NCBI GenBank assembly: GCA_937880545.1
Contig: CALFKA010000251.1
Span: 1 to 8,501 of the forward strand
Direction: 5' to 3'
Length of the DNA stretch: 8,501 bases
DNA from: an uncultured Clostridia bacterium
GTDB lineage: Bacteria > Bacillota > Clostridia > Peptostreptococcales > Acidaminobacteraceae
Shown: piece after piece, positions 1 through 6,795 of the stretch
How positions within the stretch are numbered: the first letter of the stretch is position 1
Layout: every line of letters starts with the position of its first letter
Program-made: the position numbers and the translations under genes
The notes under the pieces: model-generated
Seen by the model: the letters and a program-made list of their open reading frames with translations, nothing else
The model's database searches: none
Told to the model about the DNA's origin: nothing

Positions 1-1758
1 CCCGAAGTCTATGACCAGTTCCAAAAGGTCTGCGAGACTCTCGAAGAGCATTACAAAGATATGCAGGATATTGAGTTTACGATTGAAAAAGGCAAACTCT
101 ACATTCTCCAGACTCGTAACGGGAAGAGAACGGCGCAAGCGGCCCTTCGCGTCGCTGTCGAACTGGTGGAAGCCGGCCAGATCAGCAAAGAAGAAGCCGT
201 CCTGCGCATAGAACCCGCGCAGCTTGACCATCTCCTCCACCCGGCATTTGATGAAAAGGCTTTAGCTCAGGCCACGGTCATTGCCCATGGACTCAACGCC
301 TCTCCGGGAGCGGCAAGCGGAAAAGTCTATTTCACAGCTGATAAAGCAACCGAAGCCGCCAAACGAGGAGAAAGAGTTATTCTCGTACGCATGGAGACAT
401 CTCCGGAAGACCTTGAAGGTATGATCAGCGCAGACGGTATCCTCACCTCCCGCGGTGGACGCACCTCGCACGCCGCCGTCGTTGCCCGCGGCATGGGCAA
501 GTGCTGTGTCGCAGGAGCCGGTGGAATACAGGTTCGTGAAGCCGATCACCTCTTTGTCGCCAATGGAAAAGAATATCCGGAAGGAACCGTCATTTCGCTC
601 GATGGCACCACCGGCTATGTCTATGAAGGAGAAGTCGGCACACGCCCACCGGAACTCAGCGGACACTTCGGCACATTGATGGAGTGGGCAGACAGTTATC
701 GCCGCCTGAGTATCCGCACCAATGCCGACACCCCCAGAGACTCTCTGCAGGCGATCAAATTCGGTGCCGAGGGGATCGGACTGACCCGTACAGAGCACAT
801 GTTCTTTGAGGGCGGACGCATCAAGGCGATGCGTGAGATGATCCTCTCATCCACCTTGGAAGAGCGCGAAGCGGCCCTGGCCAAACTCCTCCCCTATCAG
901 AGAGAAGACTTCATCGGCATCTTCCGCGCCATGGAAGATCGTCCTGTGACCATTCGCCTGCTCGACCCGCCTCTGCATGAGTTCCTGCCTCACACGGATA
1001 AAGAGATTGAAGAGCTCGCAAAAGAGATGAATATCACTCCTGAGGCACTCAAGGCACATGCCGAGTCTCTGCATGAATTCAACCCGATGCTCGGTCACAG
1101 AGGTTGCCGCCTGGCGATCACGTACCCTGAGATTGCCGAGATGCAGACCCGTGCAATTATCGAAGCCGCCATCCACGTCAAAAAAGAAGATGGCATCAAT
1201 GTCCATCCCGAAATCATGATCCCGCTCATCGGAGACGTCCGAGAGCTGACGTATCTTGAGCCGATCGTAAGAGGCATGGCGGACAAGTTGATTGAAGAAG
1301 CCGGCATCGATCTCCACTACCTCTACGGTACAATGATCGAAGTGCCTAGAAGCTGCCTCATCGCCGATGATGTCGCAGAGAGCGCAGAGTTCTTCAGCTT
1401 CGGCACCAACGACCTCACTCAGATGGCCTACGGCTTCAGTCGCGATGATGCGCAGAAGTTCATCGATGACTACCTTGAAAAAGGCATCTTCGACCGTGAC
1501 CCCTTTGTCACCATCGACCAGGTCGGCGTCGGATCCCTCATGGATACTGCCGTCAAACTCGGAAGGAAAGTGCGTCCGGACCTTGAACTGGGTATCTGCG
1601 GTGAGCACGGCGGAGATCCCGAGAGCGTCAAGTTCTGCCACCGCGTGGGACTCGACTATGTGTCCTGCTCTCCCTTCCGCGTTCCCATTGCCAGACTGGC
1701 TGCCGCACAGGCCGCCATCGAAGAAGAGCACGGCAAGACAGAGCACACCAGCAAGTAA
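1..1758 (+). CDS. ppdK: Pyruvate, phosphate dikinase, 5'-truncated at the window edge
   Basis: Cytosolic enzyme interconverting ATP + pyruvate + Pi and PEP + AMP + PPi; in many anaerobes it runs glycolytically. The frame is open from base 1 and reads PEVYDQFQKVCETLEEHYKDMQDIEFTIE, typical of the end of the ATP-grasp domain, so the ATG at 61 is internal, not the start. The phosphohistidine domain follows: GGRTSHAAVVARGMGK, with the swivelling His at bases 469-471 (codon 157 of this fragment) and the regulatory-type Thr two residues before it. The C-terminal PEP/pyruvate TIM barrel shows GHRGCR, SFGTNDLTQM and GICGEHGGDP, whose catalytic Cys is codon 533. The His-to-Cys spacing of 376 residues equals that of the Clostridium symbiosum enzyme (His455, Cys831), which implies about 298 missing N-terminal residues and a full length near 883. 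The C-terminus is intact and the family call is certain. The next gene is convergent. Confidence 0.97.
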   Translation, partial: PEVYDQFQKVCETLEEHYKDMQDIEFTIEKGKLYILQTRNGKRTAQAALRVAVELVEAGQISKEEAVLRIEPAQLDHLLHPAFDEKALAQATVIAHGLNASPGAASGKVYFTADKATEAAKRGERVILVRMETSPEDLEGMISADGILTSRGGRTSHAAVVARGMGKCCVAGAGGIQVREADHLFVANGKEYPEGTVISLDGTTGYVYEGEVGTRPPELSGHFGTLMEWADSYRRLSIRTNADTPRDSLQAIKFGAEGIGLTRTEHMFFEGGRIKAMREMILSSTLEEREAALAKLLPYQREDFIGIFRAMEDRPVTIRLLDPPLHEFLPHTDKEIEELAKEMNITPEALKAHAESLHEFNPMLGHRGCRLAITYPEIAEMQTRAIIEAAIHVKKEDGINVHPEIMIPLIGDVRELTYLEPIVRGMADKLIEEAGIDLHYLYGTMIEVPRSCLIADDVAESAEFFSFGTNDLTQMAYGFSRDDAQKFIDDYLEKGIFDRDPFVTIDQVGVGSLMDTAVKLGRKVRPDLELGICGEHGGDPESVKFCHRVGLDYVSCSPFRVPIARLAAAQAAIEEEHGKTEHTSK

Positions 1759-1765
1759 GTTCACG

Positions 1766-1792
1766 AAAGGCCTCCATAACGGAGGCCTTTTT
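1766..1792 (+). terminator. Rho-independent terminator of ppdK
   Basis: Perfect 10-bp stem (AAAGGCCTCC / GGAGGCCTTT) with a 5-nt ATAAC loop, beginning 8 nt after the ppdK stop and ending in a TTTTT run. It lies between convergent genes. The reverse reading has only a TTT tail, so it may work weakly for the flavoprotein gene. No better hairpin is visible in 1793-1848. Confidence 0.92.
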
Positions 1793-1848
1793 GCCGTTTG
1801 AAAAGAGTGAATGGCGTTTCGATTCGTCTCGAACGACCCTTCGTTTTC

Positions 1849-2481
1849 TTAACGAATAAAGTTCATCGACTGTTTCGCCTGTTTCTCCGGCGGAGCTTCT
1901 TTTCCATCCTTGAGATTTTTCATGATCCACGCCATATTTCTGGCGATCTCTCGGATCACAGCGGTTCCTTCGGTGTCCTGGAGGACTTCGCCTGAAGCCG
2001 CTCCATAGAGTACCGGCCAATAACTGCCCGTAGCCAACACCATCTCAGCATAAGTCAGGTAATGAAGAAGCGACTGGACAGCCGGGAGGCCTCCCGCTCG
2101 TCGGACACAGACAAAAGCAGCGGCCACCTTGTGGCGAAAGGGATTCACCGGAGCTCTTGAGGCTGCATAGAATGCGCGGTCGAGAAAGGATTTCATGGTT
2201 CCCGAGATCCCTGAATAGTGGACGGGTGAGCCAAGAATCAGACCATCCGCTTCACTGATCTTTTTAATTCCCTCATTGACGCCGTCATCGTCAAAGACGC
2301 AGAAACCGTCTTTGGTTCTCACGCAGTGACCACAGGCGGTGCATCCTCGGATGACATTTAACCCGAGATCGTACCTCTCAAGTTCTATTCCGTAAAGAGC
2401 GAGCTCTTCTTTGAACAATTCAATGCCTGCTGTAGTATTCCCATTTACATGGGGGCTTCCGTTAATAGCAAGTACTTTCAT
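1849..2481 (-). CDS. Flavodoxin-fold NAD(P)H-dependent oxidoreductase with iron-sulfur-type Cys motif
   Basis: The 210-residue product looks like a soluble FMN-binding oxidoreductase of the flavodoxin / NADPH-dependent FMN reductase superfamily. The N-terminus MKVLAINGSPHVNGNT is the FMN phosphate-binding loop after the first beta strand, and GSPVHYSGISGTMKSFLDR (residues 84-102) is the second flavin-contacting segment. Between them lie Cys47, Cys50, Cys53 and Cys61 (CxxCxxCx7C), the arrangement seen in iron-sulfur flavoproteins (Isf family), where such cysteines ligate a 4Fe-4S cluster. There is no signal peptide or membrane segment. An in-frame ATG at 2496 gives 5 extra residues, but the 2481 start has AGGAG 7 nt upstream while 2496 overlaps that site and has none of its own. 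It has its own promoter and appears monocistronic. Physiological substrate unknown; quinone, nitro-compound or oxygen reduction are family possibilities. Cluster binding is inferred. Confidence 0.9.
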   Translation of the reverse strand: MKVLAINGSPHVNGNTTAGIELFKEELALYGIELERYDLGLNVIRGCTACGHCVRTKDGFCVFDDDGVNEGIKKISEADGLILGSPVHYSGISGTMKSFLDRAFYAASRAPVNPFRHKVAAAFVCVRRAGGLPAVQSLLHYLTYAEMVLATGSYWPVLYGAASGEVLQDTEGTAVIREIARNMAWIMKNLKDGKEAPPEKQAKQSMNFIR

Positions 2482-2488
2482 GTGATTT

Positions 2489-2493
2489 CTCCT
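2489..2493 (-). promoter_or_regulatory. Shine-Dalgarno site fixing the flavoprotein start at 2481
   Basis: AGGAG on the minus strand, 7 nt before the ATG at 2481. It follows directly on the upstream in-frame ATG at 2496, so that codon is a poor start candidate. Confidence 0.85.
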
Positions 2494-2499
2494 CATATG

Positions 2500-2509
2500 T
2501 AGTTAACTA
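2500..2509. repeat. 10-bp perfect palindrome at the flavoprotein transcription start
   Basis: TAGTTAACTA is its own reverse complement. It lies just downstream of the -10 box of the minus-strand promoter, spanning the expected start of transcription (about 2504). A short AT-rich dyad there suits a repressor site, for example of MarR- or HxlR-type regulators that often control such oxidoreductases, but AT-rich 10-mers can occur by chance. Confidence 0.4.
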
Positions 2510-2510
2510 T

Positions 2511-2539
2511 ATTCTACGTCTGTTGTATAAAGGTTTCAA
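2511..2539 (-). promoter_or_regulatory. Sigma-A-type promoter of the flavoprotein gene
   Basis: On the minus strand, TTGAAA (2539-2534, 5/6 to the -35 consensus) and TAGAAT (2516-2511, 5/6 to the -10 consensus) are separated by exactly 17 nt. Predicted start of transcription is near 2504, giving a leader of about 23 nt that contains the AGGAG site. Confidence 0.75.
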
Positions 2540-2549
2540 GTTGTCCGAG

Positions 2550-2563
2550 AGGCAGCACTGCCT
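2550..2563. repeat. Short inverted repeat upstream of the flavoprotein promoter
   Basis: AGGCAG and CTGCCT are perfect 6-bp arms around a 2-bp CA centre. It lies about 10 bp upstream of the -35 box, an activator-like position. No regulator is recognisable, and it could be chance. Confidence 0.3.
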
Positions 2564-2594
2564 GTAGCAGAGAATTCGTCATGATAATCTTGGC

Positions 2595-2622
2595 AAAGAA
2601 AAACCGGCTTTCACCGGTTTTT
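2595..2622 (-). terminator. Rho-independent terminator of the thiolase gene
   Basis: Stem AAAAACCGG / CCGGTTTTT (9 bp) with a 6-nt loop. On the minus strand it is followed by CTTT, so the U tract is effectively TTTTTCTTT. It sits about 42 nt past the thiolase stop and upstream of the flavoprotein promoter, separating the two minus-strand transcripts. Confidence 0.88.
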
Positions 2623-2663
2623 AACTGAGGGGAATGTCAATGCATGCATGCTTCTTCTGCAGA

Positions 2664-3821
2664 TCAAACTCTTTCAACAGCTAAAGCCAGTCCCTGTCCA
2701 CCGCCGATGCAAAGGCTCACTACGCCGACTTGTTTGTCGAGATCTCGAAGGGCATAGACGAGTTTTGTGACGAGAATGGCGCCGGTAGCTCCTACCGGAT
2801 GACCCAGAGCAATCGCTCCTCCAAAGGGATTGACTTTTTCCATAGGAATATCAATCTCTCTTAGAACCGCTAGAGACTGCGCCGCAAATGCTTCGTTGAG
2901 CTCCAAAATATCGATGTCTTTTGTCGTGAGTCCTGTCTTTTTTAAGAGTTTGTGGATGGCCGGCACAGGGCCGATGCCCATGATATCGGGATCTACTCCT
3001 GCAGCTGCCCATCCGAGAACTCTTCCAAGAGGTTTCAAACCTCGCTCTTTTGCCATCTCTTCTGCCATGAGAAGGACAGCCCCTGCGCCATCGTTGATGG
3101 TAGAGGAGTTACCCGCTGTGACGGTGCCGTCCTTTTTAAAGACCGCCCGGAGACGGGCGAGCCCTTCTGGCGAAGCGTCGACTTTTATCCCTTCATCTTC
3201 TATAAAGAGGACTTCCTCTCTTCTCTTTTTTATCGGCACTCCCACTATTTGCTCTTTAAATCTTCCCTCTGCCTGTGCGGCAGCGGCCTTTTTCTGAGAC
3301 AAAAGCGCAAAATGATCCTGTTCTTCTCGTGAAATGCCATACATCTGTGCCAAGCGCTCCGCCGTCATACCCATGCCGACCAAAAGCCCTGTCATCAGAT
3401 CCGTCATGGGGCTATCTCCCATACGAAGACCAAAGCGCATATCAATACTGCCATAAGGTATGCGTGTCATATTCTCCAGACCACCGGCTAGGATAATATC
3501 TGCCTCTCCCGCTCCGATCTCCAGTGCACCGAGAGCAATACTTTTCAGTCCCGATGCGCAGTTTTTGTTGACACTGTATGCAGGTACTTCGATGGGCAGT
3601 CCTGCTTCCAGTAGAGCTTCCCGAGCGGGATTTCCTTTGGGATCTGTCCCCATGATATTTCCCATGATCACTTCGTCGATGAGGTGTTCATCAATACCGC
3701 TTCTCTTCACTGCTTCTCTCAGGGCAATACCACCCAGGACAGCATAAGGTGTCTGAGAGAGACTTCCGAGGAAGGAGCCGATGGGGGTGCGGGCTGCACT
3801 GATGATGACCGCCTTTTTCAT
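2664..3821 (-). CDS. Thiolase (acetyl-CoA C-acetyltransferase family)
   Basis: Cytosolic thiolase that condenses two acetyl-CoA into acetoacetyl-CoA + CoA or cleaves 3-ketoacyl-CoA. It has 385 residues, close to the usual 390. All active-site elements are present: the nucleophile Cys88 in NKNCASG, NEAF at 309-312, His341 in GHPVGATGA and Cys371 in CIGGGQG. The 30-residue His-Cys spacing equals that of the Zoogloea biosynthetic enzyme. The start is supported by AGGAGG 5 nt upstream (3832-3827). No hydroxybutyryl-CoA dehydrogenase, crotonase or CoA-transferase gene adjoins it, so the context does not separate a butyrate/acetoacetate biosynthetic role from a fatty-acid-degrading one. The CASG surround of the nucleophile, rather than the CGSG common in biosynthetic thiolases, keeps the FadA-like alternative open. 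It has its own terminator and is divergent from the polyphosphate kinase operon. Confidence 0.95.
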   Translation of the reverse strand: MKKAVIISAARTPIGSFLGSLSQTPYAVLGGIALREAVKRSGIDEHLIDEVIMGNIMGTDPKGNPAREALLEAGLPIEVPAYSVNKNCASGLKSIALGALEIGAGEADIILAGGLENMTRIPYGSIDMRFGLRMGDSPMTDLMTGLLVGMGMTAERLAQMYGISREEQDHFALLSQKKAAAAQAEGRFKEQIVGVPIKKRREEVLFIEDEGIKVDASPEGLARLRAVFKKDGTVTAGNSSTINDGAGAVLLMAEEMAKERGLKPLGRVLGWAAAGVDPDIMGIGPVPAIHKLLKKTGLTTKDIDILELNEAFAAQSLAVLREIDIPMEKVNPFGGAIALGHPVGATGAILVTKLVYALRDLDKQVGVVSLCIGGGQGLALAVERV

Positions 3822-3850
3822 GGATGCCTCCTGATTGCTATATTTTGTTT

Positions 3851-3881
3851 ATCATATCACTTTGTTGCTTAATATTGTCAG
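3851..3881 (-). promoter_or_regulatory. Probable promoter of the thiolase gene (extended -10)
   Basis: The minus strand reads TGATATGAT at 3859-3851: a TGn extension plus TATGAT (5/6). CTGACA at 3881-3876 (5/6) could be the -35 but with a long 19-nt spacer, which an extended -10 can tolerate. Transcription would start near 3844, about 12 nt before the AGGAGG. Confidence 0.5.
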
Positions 3882-3939
3882 AAATCTTCACTGCCTTTTT
3901 CTATCCTATGTCCCCTTTTCGTTTCTCTCGGGTATAGAT

Positions 3940-3962
3940 GGAGATAACTTATGTTTCAGGAG
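3940..3962 (+). promoter_or_regulatory. Two alternative ribosome binding sites for the PPK2 gene
   Basis: GGAG at 3940-3943 lies 7 nt before the ATG at 3951. A stronger AGGAG at 3958-3962 lies 6 nt before the in-frame ATG at 3969. Either start could be used. The second would shorten the product by 6 residues (MFQESK) and would place the AGGAG in the untranslated leader. Confidence 0.6.
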
Positions 3963-5402
3963 TCCAAGATGAACCCATATGAAATGTCACGCAAAGAACT
4001 GTCAAAGGATCTCGCTCGTCTGCAGAGGGCGATTAAAGACAAAAATATCCCTGTCCTTGTCATCTTTGAGGGATGGGAAAACGCCGGGAAAGGACGGATG
4101 ATTCAGGAACTCATCCGGGACATGGATCCGAGAACTTACAAGGTGCAAGTCTTCGACACGCCGACAGATGAAGAGAGGAGAAAGCCTTTCCTATGGCGAT
4201 TCTGGAATCGCTTCCCCAAGCGGGGGGACTTTGCTCTGTTTGATCGCTCATACTATCAGACGTTCATGGAAACCCAACAATTAGGTCGAGGGCTCAAACA
4301 GGACAACCTGAAAGACATCTTTGACCTGGAACGCTCTTTAAGTGAAGACGGAATGCTGATCCTCAAGTTCTTCCTAGTCGTTGGAAGAGAGGAGCAGATT
4401 GAGAGGCACAATGAAATCGCCTTCAATCCCGCCACCGCCTTCCGGGTGACACAGAGAGACCTCGATCAGATCGGACATTATGCTGCGTTTGAAGTGCTCT
4501 TTCAGCAGATGCTTGAAAGCACCTCTTCTGAGTTTGCTCCCTGGCATGTCGTTGAGACGACCGATGAAAAACAGGCCGCAGAAGAAATCCTTCGTATTGT
4601 ACACACTTCACTGACAAAAGCACTGGAAGCCGTGCCGGAGGAGGCGCCTGCGCGAGAGGAAATTCACGTCCCTGACCTGCTCAGCGAAGTGAACTTACGC
4701 CTCACGATCGATAAAGATGAATATGACGAAAAACTCGATCCGCTCCAAGAAGAAGCCAAAGATCTTGCCTATATCCTCTATACAAAGAAGATTCCCACGA
4801 TTTTGGTCTTTGAGGGATGGGACGCCGCCGGAAAGGGCGGTGCCATCAAGCGCCTTACCAGGGAGATGGACCCCAGAGGCTATGAGGTGGTGCCGATTGC
4901 AGCACCCACACCCGTAGAGCATCAGTACCACTACCTATGGCGCTTCTTCGCCCATCTTCCTAAAACCGGGCATATGACGATCTTTGATCGCAGCTGGTAC
5001 GGAAGACTGATGGTCGAGCGAGTAGAGGGTTTTGCCAAGCCTGAAGAGTGGGAGAGGGCCTATGAAGAGATCAATGAGTTTGAAGAGCATCTCAACAACT
5101 GGGGTGCCATCGTCCTCAAGTTCTTCGTCCATATCGATTCTGACACCCAGCTCCAGCGCTTTGAAGACCGGCAGGAAGACGAGTACAAACAATATAAAAT
5201 CACCGATGAGGACTGGAGAAACCGTGACAAGTGGCCAGAATATGAGGAAGCTATCAATGAGATGCTCTGGCGTACGGACACCTCCAGAGCTCCTTGGATC
5301 ATTGTAGAAGGAAACCAGAAGGAGTATAGCAGAATCAAGGTCCTTGAGACCTTTGTTAATGCCGTAAAACACAGGTTGAAGGAGGAAGAATATGACAAAT
5401 AA
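3951..5402 (+). CDS. pap: Two-domain PPK2-family polyphosphate:AMP phosphotransferase
   Basis: Transfers phosphate from polyphosphate to a nucleotide; fused two-domain PPK2 proteins are characteristically AMP-to-ADP enzymes (class II, Pap). The 483 residues hold two P-loop kinase lobes. Lobe 1 (about 15-225) has GWENAGKG at 41-48 and FDRSYY at 97-102. Lobe 2 (about 245-480) has a canonical Walker A GWDAAGKG at 289-296, FDRSWYGR at 345-352, and the motif EDWRNRDKW at 420-428. Lobe 1 lacks that last motif (QRDLDQIGHY instead), so lobe 2 is probably the catalytic one, as I recall for the Pseudomonas two-domain enzyme. A charged linker (about 226-245) joins the lobes. No signal peptide or membrane segment. 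It is first in a four-gene operon, and its last 11 bp overlap the aldehyde dehydrogenase gene. Start may be 3969 (477 aa). Nucleotide preference (AMP versus GMP/ADP) is inferred. Confidence 0.93.
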   Translation: MFQESKMNPYEMSRKELSKDLARLQRAIKDKNIPVLVIFEGWENAGKGRMIQELIRDMDPRTYKVQVFDTPTDEERRKPFLWRFWNRFPKRGDFALFDRSYYQTFMETQQLGRGLKQDNLKDIFDLERSLSEDGMLILKFFLVVGREEQIERHNEIAFNPATAFRVTQRDLDQIGHYAAFEVLFQQMLESTSSEFAPWHVVETTDEKQAAEEILRIVHTSLTKALEAVPEEAPAREEIHVPDLLSEVNLRLTIDKDEYDEKLDPLQEEAKDLAYILYTKKIPTILVFEGWDAAGKGGAIKRLTREMDPRGYEVVPIAAPTPVEHQYHYLWRFFAHLPKTGHMTIFDRSWYGRLMVERVEGFAKPEEWERAYEEINEFEEHLNNWGAIVLKFFVHIDSDTQLQRFEDRQEDEYKQYKITDEDWRNRDKWPEYEEAINEMLWRTDTSRAPWIIVEGNQKEYSRIKVLETFVNAVKHRLKEEEYDK

Positions 5403-6795
5403 ACTCTACTACAACGGTCAGTGGCACGAGCCTCTACATCAGGACAAAATCGATGTAGAAAACCCAGCCACCCGTGAAATCATCGCCAGTGTCCCTGCCG
5501 CCTCCAAAGAAGAGGTGAACCTGGCCATTGAGTCGGCAGCCGCCGCTCTTCCCGCTTGGAGAGAGACGCCGGTGGAAAAGAGGATCGAGCTGATGGATTC
5601 GTTCGTCACCCTCCTCGAATCTCGCCAAGAAAAACTGGCTGAGGTCATCGTATCAGAACTGGGAACCCCTGTCCGATTGGCACTGAATATGCACGTACGA
5701 GGCTATCTTGCCAATATCCGTAACGATATGGAGATCGCCAGGAATTACCCCTGGGTCGATGTCTATGACGGCTACAAAGTCTATAAAGAAAGTGTGGGCG
5801 TGGTGGCCTGTCTCACCCCCTGGAACTACCCCATGGGGCAGGTGATCCTCAAGATCGTACCGGCACTTCTTGCCGGAAATGTCGTCCTGCTGAAGCCCTC
5901 ACAGAAGACTCCCCTTGTCGCCTATGAGATCACCAAGGCTATCGACGAAGCGGGCTTCCCTCCCGGCGTGTTCTCTCTTCTGCCAGGAAGAGGCGCTGAA
6001 GTCGGAAACGTTCTTGCCACGCATCCCCTGGTGGATCTGGTCACCTTCACAGGTTCGACAAAGGGAGGAACCGAAGTTGCCAAGCTCGCTCAAGATGACG
6101 TCAAACGTGTGGTACTGGAACTGGGTGGAAAGAGCCCCAGCGTCATCTTAAAGGGAGCCGACCTGGAGCTTGCCCTCAAGCGCACGCTGGATAAAGTATT
6201 TCTCAATACCGGTCAGACCTGCTCCGCCTTCTCGCGCCTGTTAGTCCCGGCCGACATGAAAGAAGAGATTGAACAACTCGCCTGTGAGAAGATCAAAGAC
6301 TACACCTATGGGGACCCTCTCGATGAAAGCATCCGAGTAGGCCCTCTGAATGGAGCAGCCCAGAAAGAGAAAGTTCTCAAATATATGGACATCGCCAAAG
6401 AAGAAGGCGCCCGTCTCCTCTGCGGAGGGGATTATGACAATGCGCAAGGCTATTACTTCCCTCCCACCATCTTCACCGATGTCGATAACCTCTCCCGCCT
6501 GGCGCAGGAGGAAATCTTCGGTCCGGTTCTGTGCATCACACCCTTTGAAGATATTGAGGATGCCATTCGCCTTGCCAATGAAACAGTGTATGGACTCTCC
6601 GGAGCCGTCTTTGGGCCTGAAAAAGACGCCTTCAAAGTCGCCTCCAATATGCGCGCCGGGGTCATTGTCGTCAATGACGGAAAGCAGACCACCGCAGGAC
6701 CCTTCGGTGGCATGAAACACTCCGGCTACGGCAGAGAAGGGGGCATCTATGGATTTGAACCCTTTGTTGAGCTAAAGGTGGTATATGGTGAGTAG
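5392..6795 (+). CDS. NAD(P)-dependent aldehyde dehydrogenase
   Basis: Oxidises an aldehyde to the carboxylic acid with NAD(P)+ in the cytosol. The 467 residues carry the full ALDH superfamily set: PWNYP with Asn145 (oxyanion hole), KPSQKTP with Lys168 (cofactor ribose), FTGSTKGG at 219-226 (Rossmann loop), ELGGKSP with the general base Glu243, GQTC with the nucleophile Cys277, EEIFGP with the ribose-binding Glu374, and PFGGMKHSGYGRE near the C-terminus. The glutamate and cysteine argue for a hydrolytic rather than CoA-acylating enzyme. Overall it resembles the broad bacterial group around Staphylococcus AldA; this placement is tentative and the substrate cannot be read from sequence. The ATG lies inside the end of the PPK2 gene (11-bp overlap), with AGGAGG at 5380-5385, 6 nt upstream, indicating translational coupling. 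Its 3' end overlaps the next gene by 11 bp. Confidence 0.95.
   Translation: MTNKLYYNGQWHEPLHQDKIDVENPATREIIASVPAASKEEVNLAIESAAAALPAWRETPVEKRIELMDSFVTLLESRQEKLAEVIVSELGTPVRLALNMHVRGYLANIRNDMEIARNYPWVDVYDGYKVYKESVGVVACLTPWNYPMGQVILKIVPALLAGNVVLLKPSQKTPLVAYEITKAIDEAGFPPGVFSLLPGRGAEVGNVLATHPLVDLVTFTGSTKGGTEVAKLAQDDVKRVVLELGGKSPSVILKGADLELALKRTLDKVFLNTGQTCSAFSRLLVPADMKEEIEQLACEKIKDYTYGDPLDESIRVGPLNGAAQKEKVLKYMDIAKEEGARLLCGGDYDNAQGYYFPPTIFTDVDNLSRLAQEEIFGPVLCITPFEDIEDAIRLANETVYGLSGAVFGPEKDAFKVASNMRAGVIVVNDGKQTTAGPFGGMKHSGYGREGGIYGFEPFVELKVVYGE

Noticed and set aside
61..63. ATG at 61 as the start of the dikinase
   Set aside because: The frame is open to base 1 and the upstream residues match the family; the protein is cut by the window edge.
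847..1764. 305-codon open frame on the minus strand opposite ppdK
   Set aside because: It is fully antisense to a strongly conserved enzyme, has no recognisable domain, and its openness follows from the codon bias of ppdK.
2641..2650. TGCATGCATG run just downstream of the thiolase stop
   Set aside because: Short alternating sequence without further copies; it shows no sign of being a functional repeat or attachment site.
3836..3907. Forward promoter candidates for the PPK2 operon (TGCTATATT at 3836-3844; TTGTCA at 3875-3880 with TATCCT at 3902-3907)
   Set aside because: The first lacks a -35 and lies within the thiolase leader; the second has a 21-nt spacer. The operon must have a promoter in 3822-3950, but I cannot place it with confidence.
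4935..5372. 145-codon minus-strand frame opposite the PPK2 gene
   Set aside because: It is a shadow of a conserved kinase lobe, with no domain pattern and no operon context.
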